Source: Blastocystis hominis (Eukaryota; Sar; Bigyra; Opalinata; Blastocystidae). From it: DNA of 64,000 nt. How positions within the stretch are numbered: position 1 is the stretch's first letter; each line of letters begins with the position of its first letter. Under the pieces are notes generated by a model, which saw only the letters and a program-made list of their open reading frames with translations, had not been told where the DNA came from and ran no database searches. Made by a program: the position numbers and the translations under genes. Location: contig NW_013171828.1 of the NCBI RefSeq assembly GCF_000151665.1, forward strand, positions 36,817-100,816, in the 5' to 3' direction. This document shows positions 60,202 through 64,000 of this stretch, piece after piece.

Positions 60202-62228
60202 TTAATACACACGCGCCTTGGGCGGAATGGGCTTCACTTCGTTCTCGTCCAGCGTGTTCATATGCACGGGACGGTACATCAGCTTGGTGGTTCCCGTTCC
60301 AAACAGAGCGTCGTCGTGGTAGGCCACGGTGTGCTTCAACCAGTTCACGTCATCGCGCTCCTTGTAGTCCTCGCGCGCGTGGGCTCCACGCGACTCCTTG
60401 CGCGCCTCGGCGGCGATCATGGTGCAGTGTGCCTGCTCGAGGAGATTCTGGAGCTCGAGCGTCTCGATGAGATCGGTGTTCCAGATCATGGAGCGATCGG
60501 TGATGCCCACGTCGCGGATCTCCTTCACCACCTCGTTCATGCGCTTGCATCCCTCCTGCAGCGTCTCCTCCGTGCGGAACACCGCCGCGTAGTCCTGCAT
60601 GGTGCGCTGCATGCGCAGTCGCAGCTGCGCGGTGGGGATGGCGCCCTTCGCGTAGCGCAGGCGGTCCAGGTTCTCCAGACAGGCCTTGCCAGCGTCCGCG
60701 GGCAGCGGGGTCTTCGCCTCGCCGGGCTTGCTGATCTCGTTGATGTAGTTCGCGCAGGCGCGGCCGAACACCACGATGTCCAGCAGGGAGTTCGCGCCCA
60801 GGCGGTTGGCGCCGTGCACCGACGTGCAGGCCGCCTCGCCGGCGCACCAGAGTCCGGGCACCACCTTCTCCGTGTCCTGCTCCGTGGGCTTCAGCACCTG
60901 GCCGTGGTAGTTCGTGGGCAGTCCGCCCATGTTGTAGTGCACCGTGGGCAGCACCGGCACCGGCTCCTTCGTCACGTCCACGCCCGCGAAGATCATGGCC
61001 GTCTCGGAAATGCCCGGCAGGCGCTCCGCCAGCAGGTCGGCGGGCAGGTGGTCCAGGTGCAGGTAGATGTGGTCCTTCAGCTTGCCCACGCCGCGGCCCT
61101 CGCGGATCTCCATCGTCATCGCGCGCGACACCACGTCGCGGCACGCCAGGTCCTTCGCCGTCGGCGCGTACCGCTCCATGAAGCGCTCGCCCTCGCTGTT
61201 GCGCAGCACGCCGCCCTCGCCGCGGCAGCCCTCCGTCATCAGGCAGCCCACGCCGTAGATGCCCGTCGGGTGGAACTGCACGAACTCGGGGTCCTCCAGC
61301 GGAATGCCCGCGCGCAGCGCCATCGCCGTGCCGTCTCCCGTGCACGTGTGCGCAGACGTCGCAGAGAAGTAGCAGCGACCGTAGCCGCCGGTGGTGATGA
61401 TGGTCTGCTTGCAGTGGAAGCGATGGATCGACCCGTCCTCCAGGCACAGCGCCATCACGCCCACGCACTCGTCGCCGTTCATGATCAGATCCAGCGCGTG
61501 GTACTCGATGAAGTACGACGTGTTGTACGCCAGCGACCGCCCGTACAGCGTGTGCAGCATCGCGTGGCCCGTTCGGTCCGCAGCCGCAGCCGTGCGGTAC
61601 GCCTGGCCGCCCTCGCCGTAGTTCTTCGTCTGACCACCGAACGCGCGCTGGTAGATCTTGCCGTTCTCGCAACGGCTGAACGGAAGACCGTACGCCTCCA
61701 GCTCGCGCACAGCGCGCGGAGCCTCGCGGCACATGTAGTGAATCGCGTCCTGGTCACCCAGCCAGTCCGAACCCTTCACCGTGTCGTAGAAGTGCCAACG
61801 CCAGTCGTCCTCGTGCTGCACATTCAGAACCAACGCACGAACCTCCTACCATGTTGCCGAGAGCAGCGTTCACGCCTCCCTGGGCAGCGACGGTGTGAGA
61901 ACGCGTGGGGAACAGTTTGGTAATCACGGCAGTCTTGAATCCCTGTGCGTCAGCAAAATCACAGAAAAGCCAATACGTATTCAGAAAGACCCATAGCGGC
62001 ACGCAGACCCGCACCTCCAGCACCGACAACCACGCAGTCGTACTCGTGGTCCACTACAAGCTAACTTGGCTACCCACAGTGCAAACCAATAGGATAAGCA
62101 GTGCCCAGATCCTTCGTGACCTTAGCATCTGCAGTATTACCAACTACAGCGGAACGGCAGGCAGTAGCTCGGAATGCTCTTGTCAGAGCCGGAGCAGTCT
62201 TTCCCAAAATTCTGCAAGAAGGAAGCAT
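60202..62228 (-). CDS. SDHA: Succinate dehydrogenase (complex II) flavoprotein subunit
   Basis: Exon 1 (62228-62087) encodes a presequence, [20 protein letters not shown] 33-nt intron precedes the exon with [23 protein letters not shown] 34-nt intron leads to [23 protein letters not shown] and LGNM. A 34-nt intron leads to the last long exon starting [24 protein letters not shown]. Visible landmarks are the FAD dinucleotide motif, SHTVAAQGG with the flavin-linked His, HPTGIYG, CREGRG-like RGEGG and [12 protein letters not shown]. It oxidises succinate in the respiratory chain of the mitochondrion or related organelle, feeding electrons to quinone. The coding DNA is far richer in GC than its surroundings. 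A 3' fragment copy is at 47175-47471. Confidence 0.92.
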
Positions 62229-62326
62229 GTCCTCTACGAATAAGGCAATTTCACAAGCGAATACAAATTGAAATGGGAGAATTGGGGAGATTTCACTCCA
62301 GAATCTCGTCTGGGGTAAACTGGAAT

Positions 62327-62668
62327 TTATACTAGGATTTTGTATGGACCTCGTTGCTCTGTTTCAGAAGGGACCATTCGCTCATACGCCTTAACAAGGG
62401 TATTTGGGTCCTCGTGGAAGGTACAGCTGAGTGATTCTAGGTAATCTTTTTCTAGGAGAGCGAATAGAGGAAACTGATTGAAATTGGTACCGAGAGTGAC
62501 ACATTGTGTCCGGGTTTTATTACTACGATGTTCCACCCTTGGATTAGAATCCATATTGAAAAGATTATGTCTGGTTGTATTCGTTTCAGAGATGTTTTTG
62601 AATAGCGTGGCAAACTGGGAGATCCATATATAAGGAATCACAAAATGCAGTTTGGCCAATTCTGACAA
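62327..62668 (-). CDS. Unknown 113-residue frame
   Basis: Not recognised. Mixed composition (FVIPYIWISQFATLFKN, NQFPLFALLEKDYLESL). It may be one exon of a larger gene or chance; no clean splice partners were found. Confidence 0.25.
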   Translation of the reverse strand: MSELAKLHFVIPYIWISQFATLFKNISETNTTRHNLFNMDSNPRVEHRSNKTRTQCVTLGTNFNQFPLFALLEKDYLESLSCTFHEDPNTLVKAYERMVPSETEQRGPYKILV

Positions 62669-62935
62669 TGGTCTGATGGTTGCAAAAATGTCAATGCTTT
62701 CTAAGAATATCGTCTCAAAACTGTATTAATCGATATATTTATACTGAGAAGTACAACCAGCAATGGCCTTGTGTCTATGAGGTATTTGGCCAATCATTTT
62801 CATGGTCTTTTTCAAGGAGCAATATCATTCTTTTTATTTGTTTCCCGTTTTTTACCTTAATCATATGTATTTGATTGGGATTAGTAAGCTGATTCATAGC
62901 CCGCTTTCCTTATCGTACCTGTAACCATCTGAAGA

Positions 62936-63121
62936 ATGGAAAAAACTAAACGTTGTTCATCGTGTAAGTTGAATAGGAGGATTGAGCTCTTTCAAAAGCC
63001 AATGTCAACTTTGCTTTTTAATACCTGTGAGAATTGCCGCCTTAAGAAAAAGAATAACTATCATCGTATGTGGTATGAACTGCGGCTAAGGTCTAGGACA
63101 AAAACTGAAACGTACTTCTAA
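62936..63121 (+). CDS. Small zinc-finger-like protein, 61 aa
   Basis: CSSCKLNRRIELFQKP then TCENCRLKKK: two CxxC pairs about 24 residues apart with a Phe between, a layout found in small proteins of fungal and protist transposons and in some transcription-associated fingers. Very basic. It might be the N-terminal piece of a longer, decayed mobile-element protein; nothing downstream supports that directly. Confidence 0.4.
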   Translation: MEKTKRCSSCKLNRRIELFQKPMSTLLFNTCENCRLKKKNNYHRMWYELRLRSRTKTETYF

Positions 63122-63621
63122 AGATCTACGCACCCTTCCTTCAGAGCTCGCAAATTTGCCCTCCCGCGCAGTGGCGAGTTCCACCCCTATGAGTGTTGGA
63201 CTAGCACCATTTTCTGTGATTCGCTATGAAAATAATTGGCCATCGTGCAGAAAGAATAGCGGTTTTTCCCAAGCCTCTCCAACATCTACTCTAAAAGCTG
63301 GTGCCCAATTTTTGGGTTTTCCATCTTCGCAGTGGATTGATGCTCCGTCTTCTGCCGACTCTGTGTGTCCTATTTTTGTAGCTAAAGCACTCTTCCATTA
63401 CACTTTATGTAATGTGAACCTTTGATAACCTTGCTGTTGGTCCTAAATGACTTATTATTGTTTCCCAAGGTCCCTGATGGTCCTGAATGGCTCTTAATGA
63501 TTTCTTAAGGTCCCCGATCGTCTAACGACTTTTAAGGGTTCCCGTAAGGTCTTGTTTGTTAGAAACGGAATGGAGTATGGTGAGGAGGGGGAGAGCGAGA
63601 GAAATAGGGATGTGAGTGTGT
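63122..63621. other. Sparse region with degenerate GGTCC repeats
   Basis: No supported gene. Between 63430 and 63560 short imperfect repeats of the type AAGGTCC(C)TGATGGTCCTGAATG occur. Confidence 0.35.
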
Positions 63622-63741
63622 GTGTGTTGTAGCTACTTGTTCGTGGTGTGTTGTAGCTACTTGTTCGTGGTGTGTTGTAGCTACTTGTTCGTGGTGTGTT
63701 GCAGCTACTTGTTCGTGGTGTGATGTAGCTACTTGCTCGTG
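63622..63741. repeat. 24-bp tandem repeat, five copies
   Basis: Unit GTGTGTTGTAGCTACTTG plus TTCGTG. Copies start at 63622, 63646, 63670, 63694 and 63718; the last two have point changes. The unit length is a multiple of three and the array is open in several frames, so it could be translated (HHEQVATT or TPRTSSYN on the minus strand). Confidence 0.9.
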
Positions 63742-64000
63742 GTGTGCTGTGTGTAGTGAACCTGTAGCCACTTCCACTTACTCCTCGCCACTGACACGGC
63801 TGTGCCCTTCTCTCATCCCTCATCCTCACCATTCACAATCTTCCCCTCTTGCCTCCCCACTTCATGATTCATCAACAAACACCCCAAAAGACACTCCCTT
63901 CTCCTCTTACTCTTCCTCCATCCCATCGCCCACCGTAATATCCGGAATGAAGCAATTAAACCCGTCCTGAGCTGTCGACACCACCAAATCCGGAATCTGG

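Noticed and set aside
60350-61732. 460-codon minus-strand frame overlapping SDHA
   Set aside because: Another shadow frame of the same exon, Arg/Gly/Ala-rich with no motif.
60262-61923. 553-codon open frame antisense to SDHA
   Set aside because: Low-complexity His/Arg/Val-rich translation, a mirror of GC-rich codon use in SDHA; no domain.

Overview
The window is nuclear DNA of a single-celled eukaryote, most likely a Blastocystis-like stramenopile (Opalinata). The host genes carry many very short introns (about 28-37 nt, GT...AG). Several genes end 2-4 nt before the octamer TGTTTGTT, which is the known Blastocystis polyadenylation context in which the poly(A) tail can complete a stop codon. 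Two genes (a complex II flavoprotein and an unknown protein) start with presequence-like N-termini. The species assignment is inference; the intron lengths and the motif are directly visible. A 79-base N gap lies at 53233-53311.

Layout. 1-5011: the end of a MORN-type gene, a MORN/leucine-rich-repeat (LRR) gene, then AT-rich low-complexity DNA. 5012-27802: a complete-looking 22.8 kb Maverick/Polinton with terminal inverted repeats. It carries protein-primed DNA polymerase B, a retroviral-type integrase, an A32-type packaging ATPase, an adenain-like protease, a pVI-like precursor, a probable major capsid protein, fibre or spike-like proteins, a KilA-N protein and several small unknown genes. 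27803-29440: a chimeric right flank, made of a fragment of an Ig-like (He_PIG) gene joined to a truncated second copy of the left-flank MORN/LRR gene. 30228-46677: a compact host gene block (unknown gene, PFKFB, ABC-F ATPase, VPS16, LRR gene copy 1, diacylglycerol kinase, pfkB-like protein, unknown protein with presequence). 47175-50662: a duplicated SDHA 3' fragment and LRR gene copy 2. 50663-53451: AT-rich DNA with LRR debris and the gap. 53452-59543: a large secreted protein with an inactive papain-like domain, a Pro-Thr linker and LRRs. 60202-62228: succinate dehydrogenase flavoprotein. The rest is sparse.

The most unusual signal is inside the Polinton. About 20 GC-rich hairpins, mostly in pairs of total length about 37-45 bp with three-base loops, sit at gene junctions and inside genes. 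Nine have 4-7 bp direct repeats at their edges. Two interrupt older hairpins. Two frameshift the C-terminus of a gene (ATPase and integrase), and computationally removing insert plus one repeat gives back a reading frame with a basic tail. Two other coding insertions are exact multiples of three. This looks like a family of miniature mobile double-hairpin elements living in a Polinton.

A second theme is the LRR gene family: nearly every single LRR unit is its own exon, bounded by phase-1 introns of about 30 nt ending TAG|AT, which makes units freely duplicable. The copy-number changes and truncated copies seen here fit that.
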